Positions 48,928 through 58,889 are shown, numbered from the stretch's first letter. The stretch is DNA of 64,000 nt from Muribaculaceae bacterium (GCA_022510405.1 JAFLTP010000003.1:62001-126000); one strand, 5' to 3'. Notes: generated by a model not told the origin, from the sequence alone. Numbers and translations are program-made.

Positions 48928-51657
48928 ATGAAAAAAATAATTTTTTATACAGCCGTTATATTGGTCCTGATGTTGGCTGGCGCTTGCAAGGAAAAGAAAA
49001 CTTATCGTATAGGCATATCTCAATGCAGCACTGATGACTGGCGTTTAAAACTGAACGATGAAGTGATGCGCGAGGCGATGTTGCATGATGATGTTGAGGT
49101 GGAGATAAGGTCTGCCAACGACGACAGTCGCCAACAAATCTACGACTTGGAATATTTTGCCGTAAATAATTTTGATGTGATTGTGGTGGCTCCTAATGAG
49201 GCTGAAAGCCTCACCCCGGAGGTTAAGAAACTTCATGACAAGGGCTTTCCTATAATAATATTCGACCGAAATATCAATGACACCACTTATACTCAAAGGA
49301 TCGGGGTTGACAATGTGGGTCTTGGTCAATCTGCTGCTCAATATGCCCTGAGCATTATTCCTGATGACTTGAAAATTATTGAAATATATGGTTTACCGGG
49401 TTCCACGCCTGCTATTGATCGAAACAAGGGTTTTCATGAGGTTATAGAGTCGGCCGGGGGTGTGGTATTGGCTACAGTTCCGGGTAATTGGGAACAAAAA
49501 GATGCTTTCGCAGTTACCGATTCCTTATTGAAGATTTATCCCGATGTTAACCTAATTTTTGCTCACAACGACAGAATGGCCTTGGGGGCAAGAGAGGCTC
49601 TTGAAAAAATCGGGAAAGAAGACGATGTAAAAATCATTGGTATAGATGCAGCTCCAACTATAGGGTTAAGGGGTGTGGCTGATGGTAAAATAACCGCTAC
49701 TTTCCTTTATCCTACAGAGGGCCATCTTGTGTTAAGGGAGGCTATAAAATTAGCTAAGGGAGAACCGGTGGAACGAGAAATTTCTTTCCCGACTACTTCA
49801 GCTGTGGATGAATCCAACGTTGATATTTTAATACTCCAAAATGAGAATATAGAGGCCGATACTCAAAAGGTATTGACCCTTAAAGGGCAACTGGATAATT
49901 ATGTAAGCTTGCATAACTCTCAGAGAGCCCTGGTGTATGCGATTATTGCCATTCTTGTCTTGCTCTTCGGAGTTTTATTCCTGGTGTTGAGAACATTCTG
50001 GGCACATAAACGTCATCAGGAAATTCTTCTTCACCAAAATAGATTGCTGGAAGAGGAACGCGACAAGCAAAAGGAACTCAATGAAAAATTGGAGGAGGCA
50101 ACACAATCCAAGCTGGTTTTCTTTACCAATGTGAGCCATGACCTTCGTACCCCCTTGACACTTATCGCAGAACCTGTGGCTCAATTAAACGGGGCTCAAA
50201 ACCTTGAACCCCAACAAAAAACTTTAGTTAAAATAGCCGATAAGAACGTCAAGATACTTCAACGTCTTATAAATCAAATTTTGGATTTCCGTAAATTTGA
50301 AAACAACAAACTTGGTCTTTCCCTAACCGAAATAGATTTCAATAAGGTTATAAATGATTGGATGGAATCTTTCTATGCTGTGGCAAGGAAAAGGGATATC
50401 AAACTTGTTTTGAATGAACCGCCCGAAACCATCAAACTGGCTATTGACGTAGAGAAGATTGAACGTGTTTTCTTCAATCTGATCTCTAACGCCATGAAAT
50501 ATAGTCCCGACAATTCCACCATCAGCGTGAGCTACTCTGTGGAAGGGGATAAACTTGTATTGAAAGTTTCGGATACCGGTGAAGGTATCAGCAAGCAGGA
50601 TATTGCACATATTTTTGATAGATTCTTCCAGGTCGACAGGGTTAGGCCAAGAGGTTCGGGTATAGGTCTTTCTCTTGCAAAGGCTTTCGTGGAACTTCAT
50701 GGAGGCACCATCACTGTTGAAAGTGAATTGAAAAAGGGTTCTGTATTTACTGTGACTATACCTATAACTCATATTTCCGACGAAGTAACCGAAGTTTCCA
50801 AGTCTATCACTCAACAGGATGTAGACTCGGAATTGGAAGTTGTCGAAACTGACAAGCCTTTCGAAGATGACAAACCTTTGCTTCTGGTAATTGACGACAA
50901 CAAAGACATTCGGGAGCTGGTAGGAGAACTGATGAAGGAGGATTATAATATACTGACGGCCCCCAACGGAAAAGAAGGTATTAGGAAAGCTTCCAAATAT
51001 GTTCCGGATCTTATTATATGTGATGTGATGATGCCTGGCATAGACGGTATGGAAACCTGCACTCGGTTAAAATCGGAGACGGTCACATCTCACATTCCGG
51101 TGCTTATGCTCACTGCTTGCTCTTTGGATGAACAAAGGGTGCAAGGTTTTGATAGCGGCGCTGACGGCTATCTTTCCAAACCATTTTCTTCTGCAGTGCT
51201 AAAATCCCAATCGGCTTCTTTGATAGCCAACAGAAAAAGAATAAAGGATGTGTTAGGCTCCTCTGTTTCTGAAGCTAAGCCCAAACAGTCTCCCCCTTCA
51301 GATTCTCAAAAAACAAAATCTATTGGTCAAGGTGACATTGACAACGATTTTTACAATCGGTTCCTCTCATTGTTTGAGAGCAAGATGAACGAGCCGGATT
51401 TAAGCGTGGAAGGTATCGCCTCCGAATTAGGTTTTGAACGCACTCAGTTATATCGTAAAATCAAGGCTATAACCAACTATTCTCCGGTGGAACTGATGCG
51501 CAACCTGCGATTGAAGAAAGCACGGACTCTTTTAAAGACCACCGACAAAACGATCAGTGAGATTTGCTATGAAGTAGGTTTCTCCACACCGGCATATTTC
51601 ACGAAATGCTATCGCGATCAATATGGAGAGACTCCATCCGAAACACGCTCCCAGTAA
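48928..51657 (+). CDS. Hybrid two-component system with periplasmic sugar-binding domain (BT1754-like)
   Basis: A 909-residue one-protein sensor and regulator. An N-terminal export signal with lipobox-like LAGAC is followed by a type I periplasmic binding domain (about 25-315; YRIGISQCSTDDWRLKLNDE, VVAPNEAES, IFDRNINDT, IFAHNDRMALGAREAL). A TM helix (about 333-356) leads to a coiled coil and the kinase: His in FFTNVSHDLRTPLTLIAEP (about 403), N box SNAMKYSPDNS, GSGIGLSLAKAF. Then comes a receiver (LLLVIDDNKD, Asp in IICDVMMPG about 698) and an AraC-type HTH (VEGIASELGFERTQLYRKI... SEICYEVGFSTPAYFTKCYRDQYG). The layout is that of B. thetaiotaomicron BT1754, which binds fructose. Divergent from the GH32 operon it should activate. 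Confidence 0.94.
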   Translation: MKKIIFYTAVILVLMLAGACKEKKTYRIGISQCSTDDWRLKLNDEVMREAMLHDDVEVEIRSANDDSRQQIYDLEYFAVNNFDVIVVAPNEAESLTPEVKKLHDKGFPIIIFDRNINDTTYTQRIGVDNVGLGQSAAQYALSIIPDDLKIIEIYGLPGSTPAIDRNKGFHEVIESAGGVVLATVPGNWEQKDAFAVTDSLLKIYPDVNLIFAHNDRMALGAREALEKIGKEDDVKIIGIDAAPTIGLRGVADGKITATFLYPTEGHLVLREAIKLAKGEPVEREISFPTTSAVDESNVDILILQNENIEADTQKVLTLKGQLDNYVSLHNSQRALVYAIIAILVLLFGVLFLVLRTFWAHKRHQEILLHQNRLLEEERDKQKELNEKLEEATQSKLVFFTNVSHDLRTPLTLIAEPVAQLNGAQNLEPQQKTLVKIADKNVKILQRLINQILDFRKFENNKLGLSLTEIDFNKVINDWMESFYAVARKRDIKLVLNEPPETIKLAIDVEKIERVFFNLISNAMKYSPDNSTISVSYSVEGDKLVLKVSDTGEGISKQDIAHIFDRFFQVDRVRPRGSGIGLSLAKAFVELHGGTITVESELKKGSVFTVTIPITHISDEVTEVSKSITQQDVDSELEVVETDKPFEDDKPLLLVIDDNKDIRELVGELMKEDYNILTAPNGKEGIRKASKYVPDLIICDVMMPGIDGMETCTRLKSETVTSHIPVLMLTACSLDEQRVQGFDSGADGYLSKPFSSAVLKSQSASLIANRKRIKDVLGSSVSEAKPKQSPPSDSQKTKSIGQGDIDNDFYNRFLSLFESKMNEPDLSVEGIASELGFERTQLYRKIKAITNYSPVELMRNLRLKKARTLLKTTDKTISEICYEVGFSTPAYFTKCYRDQYGETPSETRSQ

Positions 51658-51690
51658 TTTCCCCTAACCTCTAAATCTATACTCCAAAGC

Positions 51691-54600
51691 TTATACCGGA
51701 TCAGTGCTCTCCATCTCCGTCAGGATTTGGAGGGCTCTGCTTATAGAAGGCACGTCTGATATCAGGATTGAATTTTTGCCTTTCATTTCCCTCAATTCGC
51801 ATTTCAAAGGATGAGCCTGCACATATGCGAGCACTCTACCAAAAGCGGCGCTGTTGTAGTATGCCTTGTTGTCGGCACCCACGAAGAATATTCTCATCAC
51901 GCCGTTCTTCAGTACAAGTCTTTCTATACCGAGTCGGCGCGCAGCCATTCTCAGTGCCACCACCTTAATCAATTCCTCGGATATTTCAGGAATAGGACCG
52001 AAGCGGTCACGTAAATTGGCACGGAACAACTCTGTCTGTTCCGGCTTCTCCATATTGTCGAGCTGTTGATAAAGACTTATTCTCTCGCTCTCCTGAGGCA
52101 CATATTCAGGAGGCAATCTCAATTCAAGATCACTTTCTATGGTGCAATCGGATACGAACTCTTCATCTTTACCGGCTGAGAGATCCTCAAATTCTTCAGC
52201 AAATTCCTCGGTCTTTAATTCAAACACCGATTCCTTCAGAATCTTCTGGTAAGCTTCATATCCTAAGTCTGCTATGAAACCGCTCTGTTCCGCTCCAAGT
52301 AAATTACCTGCTCCACGGATATCCAGATCCTGCATGGCGATATGTATGCCGCTACCCAAGTCACTGAAATTTTCTATCGCCTGGAGCCTTCTTCTTGCCA
52401 CCGGGGTCAATGGATTGCCCGGAGGTACCAAAAGATAGCAGAAAGCCTTGCGGTTGCTACGCCCTACCCTACCTCTCAATTGATGAAGTTCACTCAAACC
52501 GAATGTATGGGCATTGTTTATCAGGATGGTGTTTACATTCGGCATATCTATACCGTTTTCTACAATCGTTGTGGAAAGCAACACATCGTAATCATGGGCA
52601 GCGAAATCTAAAATAGCTTTCTCCACTTTCTCCGGAGGCATTTGCCCATGGGCCGTGACAACTCTTACTCCCGGCACGAACCTGCGGATGGTATTTTCTA
52701 TGGTTGACAGATTCTCGATCCTATTTGAAATGAAGAAAACCTGTCCGTTGCGACTCATTTCAAACTCGATGGCTTCCTTTATCACGTCATCATCAAAGGA
52801 AGACACGTTTGTCTCTATGGGCCGACGATTGGCAGGGGGTGTGTTGAGCGCAGATAGGTCCCTGGCTCCCATCAAAGAGAATTGCAATGTCCTCGGTATA
52901 GGTGTGGCGCTCATGGTGAGGGTATCGACGTTCGTTTTCAATTGACGCAATTTCTCTTTGACTGCGACTCCGAATTTCTGCTCCTCGTCTACTATAAGAA
53001 GGCCCAGATCTTTGAATTTAACATCCTTGCCGATAAGTTTATGTGTTCCAACAAGAATGTCAACCTTCCCCGCTTCTAAATCAGCAAGTATCTGCTTCAC
53101 CTCCTTTGGTTTCTTGGCCCTTGATATGAATTCCACCCTAACGGGCAAGTCTTTCAGACGTTCCGAGAAAGTGTGATAATGCTGCATCGCAAGAACGGTA
53201 GTCGGCACCAGCACTGCCGTTTGCTTACTGTCGGCTGCTGCCTTGAATGCAGCCCGGATAGCTATTTCTGTCTTACCGAATCCAACGTCGCCACAAATAA
53301 GGCGGTCCATTGGTCTGTCGCTTTCCATATCGGCCTTGACATCTGTCATTGCCTTTATTTGGTCGGGTGTGTCTTCATATATGAAACTTGCCTCCAGTTC
53401 ATGCTGCAGATAAGAGTCCGGAGCATATTTATAACCTTTTTGCTGACGCCGCTCCGCATAAAGTTTGATGAGGTCCCTTGCTATATCCTTCATCTTGCTC
53501 TTTGTGCGGTCTTTCAGTTTTTCCCAAGCCCCCGAACCAAGTTTACTTATTTTGGGAGGAACACCCTCTTTACCCCTATATTTTGAAAGCTTATGAAGGG
53601 CATGAATGCTCACCAACACCAAGTCATCGTTCTGGAAATAGAGTTTAAGCATTTCCTGCGGTCTGCCGTTCACATCTGTCTTTATTAGGCCACCGAAACG
53701 GGCAATTCCATGGTCTACATGCACTATATAGTCACCGGTCTCGATCTGGCTCAATTCCTTGAGTGAAAGAGCAAGCTTACCGCCTCGTGCCCTATCGCTC
53801 TTAAGATTGTATTTATGGAAACGATCGAATATCTGATGGTCGGTAAAGAAACAGATTTTATTGTCATGGTCGGCAAAACCTTCATGTATGGTTCTGTCTA
53901 CCGGTATGAACGGAATGTTGTCTCCTCTATCTTCAAAGATGGCTTTTAGTCTTTCATTCTGAAAAGGGGTGTCGCTTAATATCAATATCTTATATCCCTT
54001 CTCTATAAAATCTTTGAAGGAAGATGAAATCAGTTCAAAGTTTTTATGATATAAGGCTTGCAGAGAAGTGTCGAAACTGATGGTGGCATCCTGTTTGAAA
54101 GTGACGGCATCGCCGGCTCCGTTACGGAATTCCACCTGTTTCATAACCTCCAGCCGTTTCAAGAAATCTTCGGGATCTACAGTCTTGCTCAAAGCTTTCT
54201 CATCACCCTCTCCTGTTATGGAAACCGCAGTCGACATAGTCTCGCTGCATATGGCCTTTATTCGGTTTTCGAGCCAGTTGAAAGATTGGCCGATAATGAT
54301 TGAATCTTTACCTGCAAATTCCAAAAGACTGATACCTTCTGAATCATCATTCACCAAATCGGGAGGAACGATAGAAACCGAATCTACTTTCTGCTGGGAT
54401 AGTTGTGTCTCTACGTTGAAAATCCTGATCGAATCTATCTCATCGTCAAAAAAGTCTATTCGATAAGGGAGCTCTCCTGAAAACGAATAGACGTCAAGAA
54501 TGGAACCGCGTACCGCAAATTGCCCTGGTTCATATACATAATCTGTTTCCTTGAAACCCAATTCCCTCAGCCTGATTTTCACTTTATCCATATCGGCATT

Positions 54601-55047
54601 TTTACCGGTGGCGAGGGTAAGGGTGCTTTCTGCAAGTTTATCACCTGCCGGCACTTTTTCAGCCAATGCTTCAGGAGATGTCACCACCCATACGGGATGA
54701 TCTTTTTTGTGCCAGGAGTCAAGGGTTTCTGTTCTAAGTATCTGGGAAGGGGGATCAGGCTGACCATATTTTATGTCCCTACGATAGCCGCTTGGGAAAA
54801 TACCCACTTTATCTTCACCGGTTATCTGGCAAAGATCATGATAAATATAACCTGCCGAATCAAAATCATCGGCCACTATTATGTAAGGAGTCTTACGAAC
54901 AGGAAGCGACGCGAATAGCATTGCCGGAGCACTCCCGTAAAGGCCCGTGAGTGCAACTTTCCTGACACTCTTGTCGTCGAGGGTCTTTTTCAGGGATGCA
55001 ACCCTGGCATCCGTTGCAAAGAGTTTCTCCGCTTCTGAAAGTTTCAT
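51691..55047 (-). CDS. mfd: Transcription-repair coupling factor
   Basis: A 1118-residue SF2 translocase that removes stalled RNA polymerase and recruits UvrA. In order: a UvrB-like N-terminal region (GSAPAMLFASL; RGSILDVYSFSGELPYRIDFFDDEIDSIRIF), the CarD-like RNA polymerase-interacting domain (TGDYIVHVDHGIARFGGLIK, about 415-470), and helicase motifs GDVGFGKTEIAIRAAF (Walker A, about 590), VDEEQKFGV (DEEQ, about 690), TMSATPIPRTLQFSLMGARD and QLRGRVGRSNRKAFCYLL. The TRCF domain (LPPEYVPQESERISLYQQL) is near the end. Length is normal. It is the last gene of the 106-aa-nadB-ctpA-mfd run and convergent with the HTCS gene. Confidence 0.96.
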   Translation of the reverse strand: MKLSEAEKLFATDARVASLKKTLDDKSVRKVALTGLYGSAPAMLFASLPVRKTPYIIVADDFDSAGYIYHDLCQITGEDKVGIFPSGYRRDIKYGQPDPPSQILRTETLDSWHKKDHPVWVVTSPEALAEKVPAGDKLAESTLTLATGKNADMDKVKIRLRELGFKETDYVYEPGQFAVRGSILDVYSFSGELPYRIDFFDDEIDSIRIFNVETQLSQQKVDSVSIVPPDLVNDDSEGISLLEFAGKDSIIIGQSFNWLENRIKAICSETMSTAVSITGEGDEKALSKTVDPEDFLKRLEVMKQVEFRNGAGDAVTFKQDATISFDTSLQALYHKNFELISSSFKDFIEKGYKILILSDTPFQNERLKAIFEDRGDNIPFIPVDRTIHEGFADHDNKICFFTDHQIFDRFHKYNLKSDRARGGKLALSLKELSQIETGDYIVHVDHGIARFGGLIKTDVNGRPQEMLKLYFQNDDLVLVSIHALHKLSKYRGKEGVPPKISKLGSGAWEKLKDRTKSKMKDIARDLIKLYAERRQQKGYKYAPDSYLQHELEASFIYEDTPDQIKAMTDVKADMESDRPMDRLICGDVGFGKTEIAIRAAFKAAADSKQTAVLVPTTVLAMQHYHTFSERLKDLPVRVEFISRAKKPKEVKQILADLEAGKVDILVGTHKLIGKDVKFKDLGLLIVDEEQKFGVAVKEKLRQLKTNVDTLTMSATPIPRTLQFSLMGARDLSALNTPPANRRPIETNVSSFDDDVIKEAIEFEMSRNGQVFFISNRIENLSTIENTIRRFVPGVRVVTAHGQMPPEKVEKAILDFAAHDYDVLLSTTIVENGIDMPNVNTILINNAHTFGLSELHQLRGRVGRSNRKAFCYLLVPPGNPLTPVARRRLQAIENFSDLGSGIHIAMQDLDIRGAGNLLGAEQSGFIADLGYEAYQKILKESVFELKTEEFAEEFEDLSAGKDEEFVSDCTIESDLELRLPPEYVPQESERISLYQQLDNMEKPEQTELFRANLRDRFGPIPEISEELIKVVALRMAARRLGIERLVLKNGVMRIFFVGADNKAYYNSAAFGRVLAYVQAHPLKCELREMKGKNSILISDVPSISRALQILTEMESTDPV

Positions 55048-55060
55048 ACCAACATCAAAC

Positions 55061-56725
55061 TCACAACTTCAAAATCTCTTTCAACTTTTCTTTATCCGAC
55101 AAGGTTTCTATCGCTGTTTTCAAAGCCTTGTCGTATTTGAGATTTTGAATTAGCCTTCCATTGTCATAATAATATCTGCTGACAATCTCACCGCCCAGAT
55201 ATTCCGCAATTTCGTCCCGTTTGTTATCGAGGTCCTGATTTACGTCATTGGCCAATAAAGGTGAAAGCTTGTCGATGGCTTCTTGGGCTTCCTCTGTTAG
55301 ATAACCTTCAGCCTTTGCCGTTTCCTGCAACTGAGTAAGAAGCTGATCAAGCACTTTGTCATATTGAAGCGATGCAGGATCGAAACTTCCTTTGAACTGC
55401 TCGTAAATTTCATCCGTTATCTCAAAATCCCAAGGTTGAGGTATAGTGTCATGGGTATTGGCATATTTGGTGGCGAAATCAAATATTTTGTTGTCACCCA
55501 CCAAATTATAAAGCAATGGACTAACTCGGCCCCAATCAATCGGAATGTCCGGAGTGAGACCTCCGCCGTCTCTCACTTCCCTGCCTCTGATGGTTTGATA
55601 GACATTTGTAAGTGAATCCGGTGTACGGGCCACAGAACCATCCGGGTTCCTATGGGAATAATCCAAAGCCTGTATGAGTCTGCCTGACGGGATATAATAT
55701 TTCGCCACGGTCACTTTCAGCAATCCATCAAAAGGTAGAGGTCGTGTGGACTGTACCAATCCTTTTCCGAAACTTCTGGATCCTATGAGGACTGCCCTGT
55801 CAAGATCCTGCAATGCACCTGCAGTGATTTCAGCCGCAGACGCCGAACCGCCATCAATCAATACCGCCAACGGTATATCCGGGAATATGGGTTTCTTGGT
55901 GGTCTTATATACTTTTTCAAGAGCCTTGTCTCTTCCGCGGGTACGCAACACCTCAGTCCCTTTCGGCAAGAAATTTCCTAAAATATCCACGGCCTGTTCC
56001 AAAAGACCTCCTCCGTTGCCCCTTAAATCGAGCACAATCTGTGTCACATCGGGATTTGCCTTGAAAGCCTGCAAGGCCTCATAGACATCCTTGCCGCTGT
56101 CGGCAAGAAATTGAGTCTGGCGGATGTAGCCGGTGTTGCCGTTTATCACTCCCCAATAGGGAACTGAAGGATCTGAAAGTTTTCCCCTTATGATATCAAA
56201 TGTGATTATGGAGTCTGTGACATATGGCCGGTTGACTGTCACAGTCACCGGAGTTCCTGCCAATCCACGAAGAAGTTTGGTGACTTCCGCGGATCCCATC
56301 TTTGAGGTATCCGTGGAGTCAACACGGATAATCTTATCGCCGGAACGAAGACCGGCTTTTGCCGCCGGAGCACCCTCCATTGGTCCGGAAATATAGGAAG
56401 ACCCATCCCTTTGCATAATGTAACTTCCGATACCTCCGTAGTCGTATTGACCGGTGGTCATTTTTGTTAGTTCATTCCTATCCTCGGCACTATAGTATTC
56501 AGTATAGGGATCCACCGTTTCCATAAATGCTTCGATCGCTGCCCCGAAAGCCTCTTTTGGACGTATCGAGTCAACATAATTGAGTTCCAGTTCCTTTACA
56601 ATGGAATTGAATGTTGTGAGATTCCTGCTCACACTCACATCATGACTCGGACTCGGCACTTCCTGCGCTACAGCCCCAAAAGCAACCATTCCTGCCAATA
56701 CTCCTAATCTCAAGCCTTTATTCAT
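55061..56725 (-). CDS. C-terminal processing peptidase, S41 family (CtpA-like)
   Basis: A 554-residue periplasmic protease. I start at ATG 56725 because the signal peptide (MNKGLRLGVLAGMVAFGAVA) begins there rather than at the GTG 21 nt upstream. After a helical N-terminal part comes a PDZ domain (YDYGGIGSYIMQRDGSSYISGPMEGAPAAKAGLRSGDKIIRVDS, about 90-140), then the catalytic core with QIVLDLRGNGGGLLEQAVDI, Ser in DGGSASAAEITAGAL (about 295) and Lys in SRSFGKGLVQS (about 322). A C-terminal helical extension ends the protein. Such enzymes trim exported proteins or regulate peptidoglycan hydrolases. It lies 13 nt upstream of mfd. Confidence 0.93.
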   Translation of the reverse strand: MNKGLRLGVLAGMVAFGAVAQEVPSPSHDVSVSRNLTTFNSIVKELELNYVDSIRPKEAFGAAIEAFMETVDPYTEYYSAEDRNELTKMTTGQYDYGGIGSYIMQRDGSSYISGPMEGAPAAKAGLRSGDKIIRVDSTDTSKMGSAEVTKLLRGLAGTPVTVTVNRPYVTDSIITFDIIRGKLSDPSVPYWGVINGNTGYIRQTQFLADSGKDVYEALQAFKANPDVTQIVLDLRGNGGGLLEQAVDILGNFLPKGTEVLRTRGRDKALEKVYKTTKKPIFPDIPLAVLIDGGSASAAEITAGALQDLDRAVLIGSRSFGKGLVQSTRPLPFDGLLKVTVAKYYIPSGRLIQALDYSHRNPDGSVARTPDSLTNVYQTIRGREVRDGGGLTPDIPIDWGRVSPLLYNLVGDNKIFDFATKYANTHDTIPQPWDFEITDEIYEQFKGSFDPASLQYDKVLDQLLTQLQETAKAEGYLTEEAQEAIDKLSPLLANDVNQDLDNKRDEIAEYLGGEIVSRYYYDNGRLIQNLKYDKALKTAIETLSDKEKLKEILKL

Positions 56726-56746
56726 TGCTAAAATTCTTCTCACCAC

Positions 56747-56845
56747 TCACAACTTAAAACTTACAACTCAAAACTTACAACTCAAAACTTAAAACTTAAA
56801 ACTCACAACTTATAACTTAAAACTTAAAACTTACAACTCACCTCT
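56747..56845. repeat. Heptamer repeat spacer between nadB and ctpA
   Basis: On the sense (minus) strand it is a near-perfect run of 7-bp units RAGTTKT (AAGTTTT, GAGTTGT, AAGTTGT), about twelve in a row from 56840 to 56755, directly after the nadB stop region. No hairpin or promoter box interrupts it. It is the cleanest example of the heptamer family in the window. Confidence 0.8.
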
Positions 56846-58414
56846 CTATTTCCCTTTAGGCGGATAATCAACCGTGTAATGCAATCCCCTGCTCTCTTTT
56901 CGGTCACGAGCCTGTCGCATTATCAGATACGCCACATTTATTATGTTGCGTAATTCACACAATTCCCTTGTAGGTTTGCTTTCCTTATATAATTTTTCTG
57001 TTTCTTCGTAAAGGATGTCGAGACGATTCCATGCCCTGTCAAGTCGAAGGTCGCTTCTCACGATACCCACGTAGTATCCCATTATCTGGTTAACTTCCTT
57101 TTCAGATTGTGTGATAAGCACCATCTCCTCCGGATGCACTGTCCCCTCGTCATTCCAATCCGGCACATCCTCACGGAACTCATAACCTTCGATGTTTTCA
57201 AGAGCATGCTTGGAGGCGGCATCAGCGTAAACCACTGCCTCTATCAAAGAATTGCTTGCAAGGCGGTTACCGCCATGGAGACCTGTGCAACTGCATTCAC
57301 CGATTGCGTAGAGTCTCTTGATAGATGATTCGCCATTCAGGTCTACCTTTATACCTCCGCAAAGATAATGTGCAGCCGGGGCAACAGGTATCATATCCTT
57401 TGTGATGTCTATTCCTAAAGAAAGACACTTCTCATAGATATTGGGAAAATGTTTCTTGGTCTCCTCGGGGTCTTTATGGGTCACGTCAAGATAGACATGG
57501 TCGGTACCTGCCTGCTTCATCTCTGAGTCTATGGCTCTCGCCACAATATCACGCGGGGCCAGAGAAAGACGTGGATCATACTTATGCATGAATTCCTTTC
57601 CTTCGTGATCTTTGAGCACGGCCCCGTAACCTCTCATGGCTTCTGTGATAAGGAAAGAGGGACGGTCGCCGGGATGGTAAAGCGCAGTGGGATGGAATTG
57701 GATGAATTCCATATCCTGCACTGTCCCCTTGGCCCTATACACCATTGCGATACCGTCGCCTGTTGCGATCAACGGGTTGGTAGTGGTGGTATACACAGCT
57801 CCCACTCCACCGGTGGCCATCACTGTGACTTTGGCGAGGAATTTTTCCACCTTGCCGGTATTTTCATCGAGCACATATGCTCCGTAACAAGTGATGTCGG
57901 GAGTGCGGCGGGTTACAATTTTCCCCAAATGGTGTTGGGTTATTATTTCAAGTGCGAAATGATTTTCAAAAATGTGGATGTTTGGGTGTTCCTTTACTTT
58001 CTTCACCAGGCTCTCCTGAATTTCGGCACCGGTGTTGTCGGCATGGTGAAGGATCCGGAATTCAGAATGGCCTCCCTCTCTATGGAGATCGAAACTCCCG
58101 TCTTCCTTCTTATCGAAATCCACACCCCAACCAATCAGTTCCTTTATCTGTTCGGGAGCATTCGTCACAACCTTTTTAACGGCATCGGGATCCGACAACC
58201 AATCCCCGGCCACCATAGTGTCGTGGATATGTTTGTCGAAATCGTCAACCTCAAGATTTGTCACGCTCGCCACCCCTCCCTGTGCAAAGAACGTGTTGGC
58301 TTCGTCAAGTGTTGTCTTGCACACCAGGGCAACACTACCTTTGGAGGCGGCTTTGAGGGCGAAACTCATACCCGCAATGCCACCTCCTATAACGAGGAAA
58401 TCATATCTATGCAT
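56846..58414 (-). CDS. nadB: L-aspartate oxidase
   Basis: A 522-residue FAD enzyme that oxidises aspartate to iminoaspartate, the first step of NAD synthesis; anaerobes use fumarate as acceptor. FAD site DFLVIGGGIAGMSFALKAASKG, FFAQGGVASV, VMATGGVGAVYTTTTNPLIATGDGIAMVYRAKG (about 198-230), QFHPTALYHPG, the active-site Arg region LAPRDIVARAIDSEM, and AAHYLCGGIKVDLNGESSIKRLYAIGECSCTGLHGGNRLASNSL (about 346-390) are all present. Length normal. nadA and nadC are not in the window. Co-directional with the 106-residue gene 26 nt upstream. Confidence 0.95.
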   Translation of the reverse strand: MHRYDFLVIGGGIAGMSFALKAASKGSVALVCKTTLDEANTFFAQGGVASVTNLEVDDFDKHIHDTMVAGDWLSDPDAVKKVVTNAPEQIKELIGWGVDFDKKEDGSFDLHREGGHSEFRILHHADNTGAEIQESLVKKVKEHPNIHIFENHFALEIITQHHLGKIVTRRTPDITCYGAYVLDENTGKVEKFLAKVTVMATGGVGAVYTTTTNPLIATGDGIAMVYRAKGTVQDMEFIQFHPTALYHPGDRPSFLITEAMRGYGAVLKDHEGKEFMHKYDPRLSLAPRDIVARAIDSEMKQAGTDHVYLDVTHKDPEETKKHFPNIYEKCLSLGIDITKDMIPVAPAAHYLCGGIKVDLNGESSIKRLYAIGECSCTGLHGGNRLASNSLIEAVVYADAASKHALENIEGYEFREDVPDWNDEGTVHPEEMVLITQSEKEVNQIMGYYVGIVRSDLRLDRAWNRLDILYEETEKLYKESKPTRELCELRNIINVAYLIMRQARDRKESRGLHYTVDYPPKGK

Positions 58415-58440
58415 TAATCTACTTATAATCGGGAAGCTGC

Positions 58441-58761
58441 TTATAATCCCAGCTTGTCAAATGGTGCGTTAAGATTTAGTTTATCGGTGAATTTTTCCAC
58501 GCCGATCTGTGTAACTGCATTCTTAAGAAGGTCGCTTATTTTTGACATATCAAGTTTCGGATAGTCTTTACCATCGGCCTCTTCGATATTCAATGGCACG
58601 ATATCCTCGAAATTTCCTGCCGGAAATTTCTCCTTCAAGAAAGATGTCACTTTGTCTTTCAATCCCTTAACGATATCTGAATTCTTGAATTCATCGAGTT
58701 TACCCGGGAAATCCACTTCATATTTGTCGGAATCACCGAAACTAACAAGATATTTGCTCAT
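58441..58761 (-). CDS. Conserved small protein of unknown function, first gene of the nadB operon
   Basis: A 106-residue soluble protein (MSKYLVSFGDSDKYEVDFPGKL...), rich in Lys and Asp and mainly helical by appearance (NSDIVKGLKDKVTSFLKEKFP; MSKISDLLKNAVTQIGVEKFTDKL). It has no signal peptide, TM helix, Cys or catalytic motif. I do not recognise a family. It has a strong promoter (58890-58920) and an A/C-rich leader of CAATAACAACAA type immediately before the ATG, and is followed 26 nt later by nadB, so it is probably abundantly expressed with that operon. Confidence 0.8.
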   Translation of the reverse strand: MSKYLVSFGDSDKYEVDFPGKLDEFKNSDIVKGLKDKVTSFLKEKFPAGNFEDIVPLNIEEADGKDYPKLDMSKISDLLKNAVTQIGVEKFTDKLNLNAPFDKLGL

Positions 58762-58889
58762 GGTTGTATGTTTTTTATATTGTTGTTATTGTTTTTTATT
58801 GTTAAAACGTTTTCATGCTTATATTGTTTAACCCTATCCCTTGTCACTCGTCCCTTGGAACTCAGCAGTCGGGACTCATCACTTTACCG

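Noticed and set aside
44591-51657. A full SusC/SusD polysaccharide utilisation locus
   Set aside because: No TonB-dependent receptor or SusD-like lipoprotein gene was found anywhere in the window.
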